Assembly: GCF_009725165.1 (NCBI RefSeq)
Contig: NZ_WNZW01000004.1
Span: 124,001-188,000 of the forward strand
Source: Paenibacillus woosongensis
GTDB taxonomy: Bacteria > Bacillota > Bacilli > Paenibacillales > Paenibacillaceae
Reading direction: 5' to 3'
DNA: 64,000 nt
The notes beneath the pieces are model-generated. The model was not told the DNA's origin. It was given only the letters and a program-made list of their open reading frames with translations, and ran no database searches. Positions 8,134 through 18,740 of the stretch are shown one piece after another (positions within the stretch are counted from its first letter, which is position 1; the number at the start of each line of letters is the position of its first letter). Position numbers and translations under genes: made by a program.

Positions 8134-8415
8134 ATGATCAAACCTTTAGGTGAGCGCGTACTGGTAGAACCGATTGAGCAAGAGGAAACGACTGCATTTG
8201 GCATCGTACTTCCAGATAATGCGAAGGAGAAGCCGCAAGAAGGTAAAGTCGTTGCTGTTGGCAGCGGAACACTGAAGGACGGGGTACGTGTTCCATTGGA
8301 AGTGAAGGAAGGCGACCGCGTACTGTTCTCCAAATATGCGGGAACTGAAGTTAAATATGAAGGCAAAGAATACTTAATTATGAAGGAAAGCGACATCCAC
8401 GCGATTGTGGGTTAA
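8134..8415 (+). CDS. groES: Co-chaperonin GroES
   Basis: Seven-membered lid of the GroEL cage, 93 aa, full length. Visible features are the N-terminal [14 protein letters not shown] strand, the mobile loop [15 protein letters not shown] (about 20-35) that docks to GroEL, and the [16 protein letters not shown] end. The ATG at 8134 has AAAGGAGGA eight to nine bases upstream. It is the first gene of a two-gene operon under the CIRCE element; groEL follows after 66 nt. Confidence 0.98.
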   Translation: MIKPLGERVLVEPIEQEETTAFGIVLPDNAKEKPQEGKVVAVGSGTLKDGVRVPLEVKEGDRVLFSKYAGTEVKYEGKEYLIMKESDIHAIVG

Positions 8416-8478
8416 GCGTACATCAGCCTGACCTTATGAATAAAGAGCAAATTAACAATCATTCAGGGAGGTAATTGA

Positions 8479-10101
<1,623 letters not shown>

Positions 10102-10136
10102 TAAAGGGGGATGAAACCCTGTAATAGCGCATAGTT

Positions 10137-10161
10137 AAAGGCTCCCGAGAGGGAGCCTTTT
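10137..10161 (+). terminator. Terminator of groESL
   Basis: Perfect 10-bp stem AAAGGCTCCC / GGGAGCCTTT with loop GAGA and a short T-run, 35 nt after the groEL stop. Confidence 0.9.
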
Positions 10162-10269
10162 ATAATAAATCACATAAATTCTTAGTGGCATCTTTTTAGA
10201 AGTCTCTCTATACGTGCCCCCCTTGCTCTCTAATTATGGTAGAATAATAGGAAAATATTAGGGGGGCTT

Positions 10270-10830
10270 TTGTTGAAAAAATTTATATCCGGCTGCATTG
10301 TAGGTGCCTGTCTCATGGTGGGAACAACGGTTTATGCAGAACAAATTAAGCAGTTCATATTGACTCCTGTCACTTACCCAATAGTTGTCGATGGCGTAGA
10401 GTATAAGGACGCTGAACGGCCAGTGTTAAATTATGAAGGCAGCACTTATGTTCCTCTTGCTAAGCTAGGCGACATTACTGGTGTAGACTATGTTTGGAAT
10501 GATCAACTTGGAAGAGTGGAAATCAACACTGGAAAGGGACAATTTTACTCTGAATACAATGGTGATATTCCTAATTATGCAAGTGTAAATGGTATCTCAT
10601 CCGGAAAAAGAATAGAGCTATCAGACGGAAAAACTGTGATGTATGCATATGATGTTACTGATGCGACTGATGGAAATATCCAAAAGTATGTTAATGAATT
10701 GGAAAAGCAGGGGTATGTTTATGAGAGTGACACATCCGATGATGAGGTTTCCTATTACTCCAAAGGGGATATCTTTGTAGCACTTACTGTAATGGGATAC
10801 GACTTCAATGTTATTATTTCTAAGGAATAA
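10270..10830 (+). CDS. Exported protein with copper amine oxidase N-terminal-type (stalk) domain
   Basis: Predicted secreted protein of 186 aa and unknown function. It opens with two TTG codons (10270, 10273) after a GGGGGG ribosome site; either may be used. A signal peptide (KKFISGCIVGACLMVGTTVYA) ends near residue 23. Residues about 35-85 read VVDGVEYKDAERPVLNYEGSTYVPLAKLGDITGVDYVWND in pattern, the beta-rich stalk domain common in Paenibacillus surface proteins. The rest is acidic and Tyr-rich and not recognised. It stands alone, with a terminator after it. Codon use is more AT-rich than that of groEL next door. Confidence 0.75.
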   Translation: MLKKFISGCIVGACLMVGTTVYAEQIKQFILTPVTYPIVVDGVEYKDAERPVLNYEGSTYVPLAKLGDITGVDYVWNDQLGRVEINTGKGQFYSEYNGDIPNYASVNGISSGKRIELSDGKTVMYAYDVTDATDGNIQKYVNELEKQGYVYESDTSDDEVSYYSKGDIFVALTVMGYDFNVIISKE

Positions 10831-10847
10831 TATATTTATATTTATGG

Positions 10848-10875
10848 AAAAGCGCTCTTTTTAGAGTGCTTTTTT
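10848..10875 (+). terminator. Terminator of the stalk-domain protein gene
   Basis: Stem AAAAGCGCTCT / AGAGTGCTTTT (one G-T pair) with a TTTT loop and trailing T-run, 18 nt after the stop codon. Confidence 0.8.
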
Positions 10876-10936
10876 CTATGCCAAAAAAAGGTGAGTTTGT
10901 GGCCACTGTTCCAACGGGCTAGCAATATTTGGTCAA

Positions 10937-11074
10937 ATGTCTAATGTTCTTAATAAAGAACTCGCAGCTCGCGTGGGAATTGAGGTTATTGAAGTAAACT
11001 TTCACGGGGGATTTAAAATAACAACCGGCCAGAAGGAAATGATGCCAACTGGACCGGCTACCATATTCGGATAG
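10937..11074 (+). CDS. Possible 45-aa ORF or gene remnant
   Basis: Open frame of 46 codons whose reading (NKELAARVGIEVIEVNFHGG in part) looks coding-like. There is no ribosome site before ATG 10937 and the frame stays open about 40 bases upstream of it, so it could be the end of a decayed gene. I do not recognise it. Confidence 0.2.
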   Translation: MSNVLNKELAARVGIEVIEVNFHGGFKITTGQKEMMPTGPATIFG

Positions 11075-11089
11075 TAACACTGAGATAGA

Positions 11090-12013
11090 TTACCCCACGA
11101 ATTTGGATAACGAGATCAGCGCCGTTACGGTTATGACGTTCAGCAGCGTAGAAATGAGCACGGTTTGGGACGCGAAGTCTGGCTCGTTATCATACTCTTC
11201 AGCGAGAATCGTACTATTGACGCCTGTCGGCATACCGGAGGCGATGAGCAGCGCTTGAGCCGGGATGCCTTTCAGGCCGAGCGCGAGAATAAGCAGCAGC
11301 CCGATAGCCGGACCGACTAGCAGCCTTAAGAAGGCGCTGATGTATACATCTAACCGGTCCAGGCGAAGCGGATATTGGATAATTTGCGCCCCTAACGTCA
11401 GTAAAGCGATGCTGACCATGGAATCTGCGATATAGCCCAACGGCTTTGCTGCGAAATCTGGCAGCGGCCAGTGAAAGACGTGAAAGACCAGGCCAAGCAC
11501 GAGCGCGTACGGAACCGGCATTTTTAGAAACCCGATTAATGCTGCCTTCAATGTTCCTCCTGATTTAGCGCGTTGAACCGAGATTACGCCATAAGTAAAG
11601 GTGACGAGGCTTTGAAAGGTCATGACCAGCGCCTGGATCGAAGTCGCTAGCGGATCGCCCTTAAATGCGAGCTGATTGATAGGAAGTCCGTAGTTCCCCG
11701 AGTTGTCGAGAATGAGGCTGTTCGTGAATGCGGCCTTCATACCCGGCTTGAATCCCCTTTTCCAGCTGACAATAGAGCTGACAATATATTGGAGTGAAAT
11801 ATATAAAGCGTAGAACAGGGTAACGCTGCCCAATAATAGGGGGGACATTTCCGAATTGTACATGCTCAGGAACACAACAGCGGGAGTGATATAATAAAAG
11901 TTGATTTTTGCCAGTGTATATAAGTTGAGCTGAAACGCACGATGCATCAATGCTCCAAGTCCAATCAGCACAAAGATGGGCAGGACCACATCCGTTACGA
12001 TTTCGATAATCAT
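11090..12013 (-). CDS. AEC (auxin efflux carrier) family transporter
   Basis: Membrane transporter of 307 aa with about ten hydrophobic helices in two five-helix halves, as in the AEC/bile-acid-transporter fold; bacterial members export malate, malonate or similar organic acids. Typical features are VVLPIFVLIGLGALM at the N-terminus, a central cytoplasmic loop, and the late SGMPTGVNSTILAEEY motif. The ATG at 12013 is preceded by AGAAGGAAG at a rather long distance; a TTG start at 12058 would add 15 basic residues unlike the family. It is a single gene; substrate unknown. Confidence 0.85.
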   Translation of the reverse strand: MIIEIVTDVVLPIFVLIGLGALMHRAFQLNLYTLAKINFYYITPAVVFLSMYNSEMSPLLLGSVTLFYALYISLQYIVSSIVSWKRGFKPGMKAAFTNSLILDNSGNYGLPINQLAFKGDPLATSIQALVMTFQSLVTFTYGVISVQRAKSGGTLKAALIGFLKMPVPYALVLGLVFHVFHWPLPDFAAKPLGYIADSMVSIALLTLGAQIIQYPLRLDRLDVYISAFLRLLVGPAIGLLLILALGLKGIPAQALLIASGMPTGVNSTILAEEYDNEPDFASQTVLISTLLNVITVTALISLSKFVG

Positions 12014-12113
12014 CTTGATGTCCAACTTCCTTCTAAATAATGAAATCCGAATTGACAAGCAGTGTTATTATACCATGTTTACGGCACTAAATTACTAATG
12101 CAGATTGCATACG

Positions 12114-12136
12114 AAAACCTCGCCGTTAGGGCGAGG
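12114..12136 (-). terminator. Terminator of the coiled-coil protein gene
   Basis: On the minus strand GGC-rich stem CCTCGCC / GGCGAGG with a 5-nt loop followed by TTTT, 17 nt past the stop at 12153. Confidence 0.85.
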
Positions 12137-12152
12137 CTCATTTAAGGGCATA

Positions 12153-12653
12153 TTATTTATTCTTAATGCTCTCTAAATCAGCTTCCAGCTTGAGCTGGCG
12201 ACGATTAATAATATCAATGCTGTATTCGTGGGTGTTGAGCTGGTTGGTCGTTTTTCTCTCAAATGATTTTTGGGACAGATCAAGGCGCTTGGTAATTTCC
12301 AGCGTCTCCAGGACAGCTTGTCTAATTAACGGAATATCCGCAGTGTTCGCTTTGATCTCCTTTAGCTCGGCCTCGAAGCTAACCTGCCTAGTTTCCAGAG
12401 CTTCTAGTCTGGTAAGTAAAGCCTGCTGTCCATTTTCCAGAGCCTCTTGTCTGGTGAGTAAAGCCTGCTGTCCATTTTCCAGAGCTTCTTGTCTGGTGAG
12501 TAAAGCCTGCTGTCCATTTTCCAGAGCTTCTTGTCTGGTGAGTAAAGCCTGCTGTCCATTTGCCAAAGTCTCTTGCTTGTCTTCCAAATTGCCCATGCGA
12601 TTGTTCAGTGATTTGAGTTCACCTAGAATTTGCGTTAGAATCTGATCGCTCAT
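12153..12653 (-). CDS. Coiled-coil protein with four exact-length 14-residue repeats
   Basis: Soluble 166-aa protein, no signal peptide or membrane segment, predicted to be almost wholly alpha-helical coiled coil. Residues about 25-85 consist of four near-identical copies of a 14-residue unit (NGQQALLTRQEALE) plus degenerate flanking copies; 14 residues are two heptads, so the repeat preserves the coiled-coil register. The rest (LKEIKANTADIPLIRQAVLE and similar) resembles short Bacillus/Paenibacillus coiled-coil proteins related to phage-tail or host-range hypothetical proteins. The ATG at 12653 has an AAGGAGGGATG ribosome site. Function unknown. Confidence 0.75.
   Translation of the reverse strand: MSDQILTQILGELKSLNNRMGNLEDKQETLANGQQALLTRQEALENGQQALLTRQEALENGQQALLTRQEALENGQQALLTRLEALETRQVSFEAELKEIKANTADIPLIRQAVLETLEITKRLDLSQKSFERKTTNQLNTHEYSIDIINRRQLKLEADLESIKNK
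12416..12583. repeat. 42-bp coding minisatellite, four copies
   Basis: Tandem repeat with unit GTAAAGCCTGCTGTCCATTT followed by 22 more bases, copies beginning at 12416, 12458, 12500 and 12542. The copies differ by very few bases (for example a C/T in the AGCCTC/AGCTTC stretch), much less than synonymous drift would give, so they were recently duplicated or homogenised. Degenerate copies flank both sides. Confidence 0.9.
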
Positions 12654-12861
12654 CTGGATGCATCCCTCCTTTTTTGAAAATGTGATGGTGTAGTGCTATA
12701 TATTGATTCGTTTCTAGTTGTCCATAATTTAGGTAATAAGGCATGAGAGCGGCTATGATACTTGCCTTTGAATAAGTATAGCTTAATGGGTAGGAGGCCG
12801 CAATTGAAATGTAAAATATGTCGATTTAAGGAATTCATCGAGGTGTGGTTATGTATGAAAC

Positions 12862-12908
12862 AAAAAAGGCCGAGCAGGGATCGATATGATTCCCTTGCCC
12901 GGTCTTTT
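12862..12908 (-). terminator. Terminator of the mrp operon
   Basis: Imperfect stem GGCCGAGCAGGGA / TCCCTTGCCCGGTC, flanked by A6 and T4 so it can act on the minus strand after mrpG, whose stop is at 12913. Confidence 0.7.
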
Positions 12909-12912
12909 AATC

Positions 12913-13329
12913 TTACAGGCTGCCTTGCGGCTGCTCTGTTCCTTGTTCATGTTCATTACTTTGTTTCTTATCCTGCCCGCTTCCGTGCAGGACAGGCTTT
13001 AATTCATCTTCAATCGTTGAATCCGCCAGCTTGACGTTGGAGCGATAGGCAGCGCGAATAATGAGATGCCCGGACACAGGAGCCGTAATGAATACAAACA
13101 AAATTCCCAGGATAACCCTTACGCTGATAAAAGCATCGCTGAACCATATATATAGAAAGGTTCCGATAAGGGTCAGCAGAACGGCCAGCGTAGAGCTTTT
13201 GGTAGCGGCGTGCGCTCGTGTATATACGTCCGGAAAACGGATGATACCGATGGCGCTGATCACACTAATAATGCTGCCGATAAGAATCAAGGCGGCTCCC
13301 ACGAATTCACCCACTGCGTTTACGTTCAA
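12913..13329 (-). CDS. mrpG: Mrp Na+/H+ antiporter subunit G
   Basis: Small membrane subunit (138 aa) with three hydrophobic helices, last gene of the mrp operon. The N-terminal half (GAALILIGSIISVISAIGI, RFPDVYTRAHAATKSSTLAV) is the MnhG/MrpG signature. The C-terminal tail is longer than usual, charged and Gln/Glu-rich. The TTG at 13329 is preferred because AGAGAGG lies about seven bases upstream; a GTG at 13338 adjoins that site. It overlaps the end of mrpF by about 23 bp. Deleting single Mrp subunits usually abolishes activity, so all seven are expected to work together. Confidence 0.92.
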   Translation of the reverse strand: MNVNAVGEFVGAALILIGSIISVISAIGIIRFPDVYTRAHAATKSSTLAVLLTLIGTFLYIWFSDAFISVRVILGILFVFITAPVSGHLIIRAAYRSNVKLADSTIEDELKPVLHGSGQDKKQSNEHEQGTEQPQGSL

Positions 13330-13591
13330 TAATAACACCTCTCTCGATAAATCTGGAGAGCGAAATCGTACTGATAAAAGCCAGTAAGCCTAGGACGAGT
13401 ATAACCTCTAAATACGCTTTGGTTCTCAGCAGTATAGATACCGCGGCGATCCCCGAGATCAGGTTCACGCCGATCATGTCCATCGCGATAACGCGATCGG
13501 GAAGGGAAGGCCCCTTGATAATGCGAAACAGGGAAATAGCAATCGCTACGCTGAACAGGGTAAGGGAAACCCCCAGCATTATTTTGATCAT
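13307..13591 (-). CDS. mrpF: Mrp Na+/H+ antiporter subunit F
   Basis: Three-helix membrane subunit, 94 aa. The family motif GPSLPDRVIAMDMIGVN (about 27-43) is intact. The ATG overlaps the mrpE stop (TAATG), with the GGAGGTG ribosome site inside the end of mrpE, so translation is coupled. Confidence 0.94.
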   Translation of the reverse strand: MIKIMLGVSLTLFSVAIAISLFRIIKGPSLPDRVIAMDMIGVNLISGIAAVSILLRTKAYLEVILVLGLLAFISTISLSRFIERGVIIERKRSG

Positions 13592-14073
13592 TATCGAGTC
13601 ACCTCCATGATTGCTTTTTCAAACCGGCCTAAAGAACGGATCAAATCGTTTTTGTAGCGTTCAATATCGAGTGCATGGATATAGAACGTATCTCCCTCGG
13701 GTGAAACCTCCATAACAACCGAACCTGGAGTAAGCGTGAGCAGCAGCGCCAGCGTGGTTACTTCCCAATCGCTTTTCAGGGCAGTTTTGTAAGTGAAAAT
13801 CCCCGGCTTGATATCTATCTTTGGACTGATAATATGTTTCATTACGACAAAAGCCGACTGGAACAATTCAGAAATGAAAATCAGGATTAGCTTGACGACC
13901 CGGTAGAAGCGATGCAAATAAAATTGTTTTCCGAAAAAACGCTGCATCACAAAGATGATCGCGACCCCAACAAGGAAGCCGGCAAAAAACGTCGTAAATC
14001 TCAGCTCGTCTTCATCATTGAGAACCATCCACAAAAAAGCAATAAATAAATTCAGCAGAAACTGAGCAGGCAC
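13591..14073 (-). CDS. mrpE: Mrp Na+/H+ antiporter subunit E
   Basis: Membrane subunit of 160 aa with two to three N-terminal helices and a cytoplasmic C-terminal domain. LTLTPGSVVMEV and the DTFYIHALDIE stretch are the MrpE signature. It starts with GTG at 14073, preceded by AGGGGTG. There is a 41-nt gap after mrpD, the only sizeable gap in the operon. Confidence 0.93.
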   Translation of the reverse strand: MPAQFLLNLFIAFLWMVLNDEDELRFTTFFAGFLVGVAIIFVMQRFFGKQFYLHRFYRVVKLILIFISELFQSAFVVMKHIISPKIDIKPGIFTYKTALKSDWEVTTLALLLTLTPGSVVMEVSPEGDTFYIHALDIERYKNDLIRSLGRFEKAIMEVTR

Positions 14074-14114
14074 CTATTTCACCCCTTTTTTTCATATCGT
14101 GCATTCTGATTTCA

Positions 14115-15593
14115 TTATTTGTTTAGGACCGCATCAATATAGATGTAGGGATTCGTTAAAGTTGCCGCTGCGTCAGCGATATAAGGCGATATATATTCCG
14201 CCCCGAATCCAAGAGCGATAGAGGCGGCCGTCAGCAGAACGCAAGGGATGATCCAGCCTTTGCTTAGAGGAGCCGCATCTTCCTCGCTGGTCGTAGATTC
14301 TCCCCAGAAGCAGTTCAGGAAAATACGCAGCAGGGAATATAGCACGAATATGCTGGAAATCAGGGAAAGCGCGAGCAGGATATACGACCCGCTTTCAATC
14401 GCCCCTTGACCAATGAGGATTTTCCCCATAAAACCGCTTAGCGGCGGAATACCAGCAAGAGCCAGCATAATGATGAAGAACGACCAGCCTAATATCGGAT
14501 AGTGGCGAATCAATCCGCTCATCCGGTCGATCATCGTCGTACCGGCAAGAGCCGCCATGGAACCCGCAATCAGGAACAAGGCTGCTTTGACAAGCATGTC
14601 ATGCACCAGATAATAAATCGACCCTTCGATCGCTGCCGGAGTGGCGGCGGCAAGACCGACCAGGATAAAGCCTACCGCGATGACTACGTTAAAGGATACG
14701 ATTTGGCGGATATCCCTATAAGCTATTGCTCCGAAAGAGCCCCCGATCAGCGTAATGCCAGCCATGATGCCAATGATCGTATGTGTAATTGAAGGCTCAT
14801 GATAGAAGAGCAAGGTGAACATCCGAAACATTGCATATATGCCGACCTTCGTTAGAAGCCCTCCGAATAATGCGGCTACGGCTGTCGGCGGGACGCTGTA
14901 TGAGCCAGGCAGCCAGAAATAGAGCAGCAGTCCGGCCTTTAATCCGAATACAAGCAGGAACAAAATGCTAATGACGGTGAGCAGCGGAGTTTGTCCCGCT
15001 TCCGCAATCCGTTCGGATAAATGAGCCATGTTCAACGTGCCTACCGTTCCGTACAAGTAAGCGATGGCTACAAGAAAGAACCAGGAAGAGAGCACATTAA
15101 TGGCTACGTATTTAATGGACTCTTTCAACTGGGCTTTGGTGCCCCCAAGTGTAATAAGCGCATAAGAAGCTAACAGCATAACTTCAAAGCACACATACAG
15201 ATTGAACAAATCTCCTGTCAGGAAGGAGCCGTTAACGCCTGCAACCATGAGCAGGACAAAAGGATAGAAGAACATTCGCTCCCGCTGCTCCCCGATGGAG
15301 TAGAAGGCGTAAACCAAGCAAATGGCGGCAACGAGGCTTGTCGTTAGCACCAGTAGCAGGGAGAAGGAATCACCGACAAAAAGGATGCCGAACGGGGGCT
15401 GCCAATTCCCAAAGTCGAGGCGGATGATTCCCGCATTTTGAATCATGTTTAGAATATAGATGCTGATGCCTGTAACCGACAGTATCGCAGCCAGGCTAAG
15501 CCATCTTTGAATCTGAATATGCGACCGGAAGAACACAAGCATAATACCGGCCAGTACCGGAATAACGACGGGGAGTACAAGGATATTATTCAT
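14115..15593 (-). CDS. mrpD: Mrp Na+/H+ antiporter subunit D
   Basis: Proton-translocating subunit of 492 aa with about 14 membrane helices, homologous to the NuoN/NuoL antiporter-like subunits of complex I. Conserved charged residues in helices are visible, including the FEVMLLASYALI Glu and the YLVHDMLVKAALFL lysine segment. The ATG overlaps the mrpC stop (ATGAATAA). Full length. Confidence 0.95.
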   Translation of the reverse strand: MNNILVLPVVIPVLAGIMLVFFRSHIQIQRWLSLAAILSVTGISIYILNMIQNAGIIRLDFGNWQPPFGILFVGDSFSLLLVLTTSLVAAICLVYAFYSIGEQRERMFFYPFVLLMVAGVNGSFLTGDLFNLYVCFEVMLLASYALITLGGTKAQLKESIKYVAINVLSSWFFLVAIAYLYGTVGTLNMAHLSERIAEAGQTPLLTVISILFLLVFGLKAGLLLYFWLPGSYSVPPTAVAALFGGLLTKVGIYAMFRMFTLLFYHEPSITHTIIGIMAGITLIGGSFGAIAYRDIRQIVSFNVVIAVGFILVGLAAATPAAIEGSIYYLVHDMLVKAALFLIAGSMAALAGTTMIDRMSGLIRHYPILGWSFFIIMLALAGIPPLSGFMGKILIGQGAIESGSYILLALSLISSIFVLYSLLRIFLNCFWGESTTSEEDAAPLSKGWIIPCVLLTAASIALGFGAEYISPYIADAAATLTNPYIYIDAVLNK

Positions 15594-15924
15594 TCAGCAT
15601 ACTCCTTAACTCGTTCAGGTTATCGCTTCTGCTCTCCTGGTACAACCGGTAAGCAAGCACGAGAAGAAAGGCGGTAACCGCAAAGCTGATCACGATGGAA
15701 GTCAGGATCAGGGCTTGCGGCAGTGCATCGGTAAAGGTAGTCGTTTCTTCTCCGAGCACGGGCACGCCGCCGGTCTTCAGCCCGCCCATCGTCATAATCA
15801 GCAAATGTGCCGCATGCGTCAGCACGGCAGTTCCTAGAATGATCCGAATAACATTCCTGGAGAGAAACAAGTAAGTCGCAACGGACACCAGTACTCCCGT
15901 CAGGATGATGATCAACGTTTCCAT
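15586..15924 (-). CDS. mrpC: Mrp Na+/H+ antiporter subunit C
   Basis: NuoK-like subunit, 112 aa, three membrane helices. The GLKTGGVPVLG and DALPQALILTSIVISFA motifs are diagnostic. The ATG at 15924 gives the usual METLI start; an in-frame ATG four codons upstream overlaps the mrpB stop and is an alternative. The 3' end overlaps mrpD by 8 bp. Confidence 0.93.
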   Translation of the reverse strand: METLIIILTGVLVSVATYLFLSRNVIRIILGTAVLTHAAHLLIMTMGGLKTGGVPVLGEETTTFTDALPQALILTSIVISFAVTAFLLVLAYRLYQESRSDNLNELRSMLNE

Positions 15925-15928
15925 ACAC

Positions 15929-16351
15929 TTACACATCCTCGCTAATACTTAGAATAATCGTGACGACCACGCCGACTACGCCCAGGGCTACGCCGAGTTC
16001 AAAGATCGTGACCGTAGCGAGCCCGGTTTTGCCAAAGACGGGAAGATTGAAATAAGAATAAGCGTGGCTCAAAAAAGGAATATCCAAAAACAAAGAAGCG
16101 GCTCCCGTTGCTACGGCAATGAAGGCTCCCACGGCAGCGACCATTTTGAAGTCCAAAGGGATTCTTTTCATGATGGTTTCCGTATCGAAGGCGAGGAATA
16201 ACAGCACCAGGGCGGAAGCGAGCACAAGTCCCCCGATAAAACCGCCGCCGGGGCTGTTATGTCCAGACACGAACAGATAGACCGCCATCGTTAGAATAAT
16301 AAAAACTACGATTTTCGTAACGGTTTGTAAAATGACGTCATTGATCTTCAA
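15929..16351 (-). CDS. mrpB: Mrp Na+/H+ antiporter subunit B
   Basis: Membrane subunit, 140 aa, four helices. NSPGGGFIGGLVLASALVLL is the MrpB motif. It starts with TTG at 16351, seven bases after GGAGGAG, and overlaps the end of mrpA by 14 bp. In this operon type MrpB is separate from MrpA, as here. Confidence 0.94.
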   Translation of the reverse strand: MKINDVILQTVTKIVVFIILTMAVYLFVSGHNSPGGGFIGGLVLASALVLLFLAFDTETIMKRIPLDFKMVAAVGAFIAVATGAASLFLDIPFLSHAYSYFNLPVFGKTGLATVTIFELGVALGVVGVVVTIILSISEDV

Positions 16352-18740
16352 GGTTCTGCTCCTCCTTCGTCGACTTTAGTTTGATCAATGTGTATACGCT
16401 CAGGCCACCGATGAAGAGGACGATGACCTCAAGCATCGTATCGAACGCGCGGAAGTCGCCGAGGATGGCGTTAACGATGTTCTTTCCGCCCGCCAGCTCA
16501 TAGGCGTTTTCAAAGTAGCCGGAGATCGTATCGAACAGTTTGCCTCCCCGTACAGAGAGAGCAACCAAAACGAAAATGATTCCTACAGCTATGGAAATGA
16601 CAAGGTTGGTGCGCTTCGTGCGGCGTGGCGTCTCCTCTTTCTTCCACTTTGGAAGGAAATAGAAGCAGAGCAGGAACAAAGCTGTCGATACCGTCTCCAC
16701 CACGAGCTGGGTTAACGCCAAGTCAGGCGCACGGAATACGACGAAGAACAGAGCCATGGAATAGCCAAGCGCTCCATTGAGCAGAACGGCGTTTACGCGC
16801 GATTTCGCCAAAGGGATGGCAAGCGCGGCAGCGACCATGACGAGCACCAGAACGATTTCATACACGCTGATCGGAGCATCGCCCGTAAAATCAAAGGCGA
16901 AAGCTCCTGTGAACAGCAGCGTGCCTCCGACAGCGGCGATGAAGAACAGGAAAATATAAATCGAATAACTTCGCAAATAGCCTGTCATATAGAAGGAAGT
17001 GATCCGGTTTGAGATTTTCTCTATTTGGATCAGACTATTGTTATACAAGTTATCCAGCGTCCAGTTCTCGGGCAGAAGCGAATAGATTCCTTTCCACCGC
17101 CGAATTGACAGATACATCAAGGTGCCGACAGCAATGACTCCGAGCGTCATCCATAAAGCGGGATTGAATCCATGCCAGGCCGAAATAGGTTCAATCATGC
17201 CTTCGAGTTCTATCGAAGGGAGGATGCTGGCCATCGCCGGACGCAGCAGATAATCGCCCAGCACGTTAGGGAAGAAGAAAATCCCTACAACCAGAACTGC
17301 CAGAATGATCGGTGAAATCAACATGCCTGCCGGAGCTTCATGGGCTTCATGATCCAGCTTCTCCGGCTGGTATGGCCCCAGAAACGTCTTGAATACGATG
17401 ATCATGCAGTATATGAATGTGAATACACTGGCAATCCAGGCGACGACAGGGAATAGTACCTTGGATACATGCAGGGAGAAAATCCCGGACTCACTTACAT
17501 TAACAACGGCTTGAAAGAACATTTCCTTGCTCAGGAAGCCGTTAAATGGCGGCAAGCCTGCCATGGAAAAGCTGCCGATTAAAGCGATGGTGAATGAAAT
17601 CGGCATTAAAGACATCAGTCCGCCAAGGCGGCGGATGTCACGAGTGCCTGCTCCGTGGTTCACGATACCGATAACCATAAATAAAGCGCCTTTGAACGTG
17701 GAGTGATTAACCAAATGGAACAGGGCCGCAAAGGTCGCTTGCGTATAAATCACGGTCTCTTCACCAGCTCCCATGGACAGCGCCGCCGAACCAATACCGA
17801 ACAGGGTCATGATGAGACCGAGCTGACTAATGGTCGAGTAGGCGAGCAGCGCTTTAAGATCCGTTTGGCGAACCGCGTTGAAGGAGCCCCAGAAAAGCGT
17901 GATGATGCCGACGCTGCTGACGAGCCAGAACCAGATTTCATGGCTGCCGAAAATGGGCGTAAACCGGGCCACCAAATAAATGCCCGCTTTGACCATCGTT
18001 GCCGAATGCAGATATGCACTGATTGGCGTCGGCGCTTCCATCGCGTCAGGCAGCCAGATATGGAACGGGAATTGGGCAGATTTAGTGAAAGCGCCGAGCA
18101 GCAGAAGGAGCATTGCCGGAATAAATAGCGCATGGCCGTAATCAATGGTTGCAATAATTTCCCGGATGCTCATTGTGCCAGTCATGACATAGATCATAAT
18201 GAAGCTGGTCAGCATGGCGATGCCGCCGGTAACCGTAGTTAAAAGAGCTTTTTTTGCGCCGTATCTGGATCTTTTCCGGTGGTACCAAAATGCAATCAGG
18301 AGGAAGGACGAAATGCTGGTCAATTCCCAGAAAGCATAGAACACCATCAGATTGTCGGAGAAGACAACGCCAAGCATAGCCCCCATAAACAGCAGCAGGT
18401 AAATATAAAAGTGGCCCAGCGACTCTTCTGCGGATAAATAATAAATGGAATAAATGATGACCAGGCTGCCAATCCCGGTTATCAATAGGCCGAAGATGAT
18501 GCTCAGCCCGTCAAGATACGTGGTAAAATGGATGCCGTAGGAGGGAATCCACGCGATCGTGCTCAAGTAAGTCTCGCCCCCCGCGACTGACGGAATGTAG
18601 CGAGCTAGAGAAACAAACAGGACAACCGGCACGATCAGGACGAACCAGCCGATATGTTTGCGTGAAACTTTGGCGTATAAGAATGGTACGAGTATAGCAG
18701 CAAGAAAAGGGATCAATATGGCTAAGTTCACGGATAACAA
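16338..18740 (-). CDS. mrpA: Mrp Na+/H+ antiporter subunit A
   Basis: Largest subunit of the hetero-oligomeric Na+/H+ antiporter, 800 aa with some 20 membrane helices; full length. The first 500 residues are NuoL-like (YFLSAEESLGHFY-type region, IWLPDAMEAPTPISAYLHSA, FHLVNHSTFKGALF), followed by the MrpA-specific C-terminal domain ending in a NuoJ-like segment. Start: two TTG codons are possible; the one at 18740 is six bases from GGAGGT, the one at 18746 abuts it. First gene of mrpABCDEFG, all minus strand. Roles known for the family are Na+ expulsion, alkaline pH homeostasis and, in some species, sporulation. Divergent from a KdpD-like USP protein. Confidence 0.96.
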   Translation of the reverse strand: MLSVNLAILIPFLAAILVPFLYAKVSRKHIGWFVLIVPVVLFVSLARYIPSVAGGETYLSTIAWIPSYGIHFTTYLDGLSIIFGLLITGIGSLVIIYSIYYLSAEESLGHFYIYLLLFMGAMLGVVFSDNLMVFYAFWELTSISSFLLIAFWYHRKRSRYGAKKALLTTVTGGIAMLTSFIMIYVMTGTMSIREIIATIDYGHALFIPAMLLLLLGAFTKSAQFPFHIWLPDAMEAPTPISAYLHSATMVKAGIYLVARFTPIFGSHEIWFWLVSSVGIITLFWGSFNAVRQTDLKALLAYSTISQLGLIMTLFGIGSAALSMGAGEETVIYTQATFAALFHLVNHSTFKGALFMVIGIVNHGAGTRDIRRLGGLMSLMPISFTIALIGSFSMAGLPPFNGFLSKEMFFQAVVNVSESGIFSLHVSKVLFPVVAWIASVFTFIYCMIIVFKTFLGPYQPEKLDHEAHEAPAGMLISPIILAVLVVGIFFFPNVLGDYLLRPAMASILPSIELEGMIEPISAWHGFNPALWMTLGVIAVGTLMYLSIRRWKGIYSLLPENWTLDNLYNNSLIQIEKISNRITSFYMTGYLRSYSIYIFLFFIAAVGGTLLFTGAFAFDFTGDAPISVYEIVLVLVMVAAALAIPLAKSRVNAVLLNGALGYSMALFFVVFRAPDLALTQLVVETVSTALFLLCFYFLPKWKKEETPRRTKRTNLVISIAVGIIFVLVALSVRGGKLFDTISGYFENAYELAGGKNIVNAILGDFRAFDTMLEVIVLFIGGLSVYTLIKLKSTKEEQNLEDQ

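Noticed and set aside
12416-12583. The four 42-bp direct repeats as a CRISPR array
   Set aside because: Copies are contiguous with no spacers and lie in frame inside a protein-coding gene.
12762-13034. 90-codon plus-strand frame with a CxxC motif and an AGGAGG word
   Set aside because: It runs through the mrp terminator and antisense into mrpG, where codon pattern and hydrophobicity belong to mrpG.
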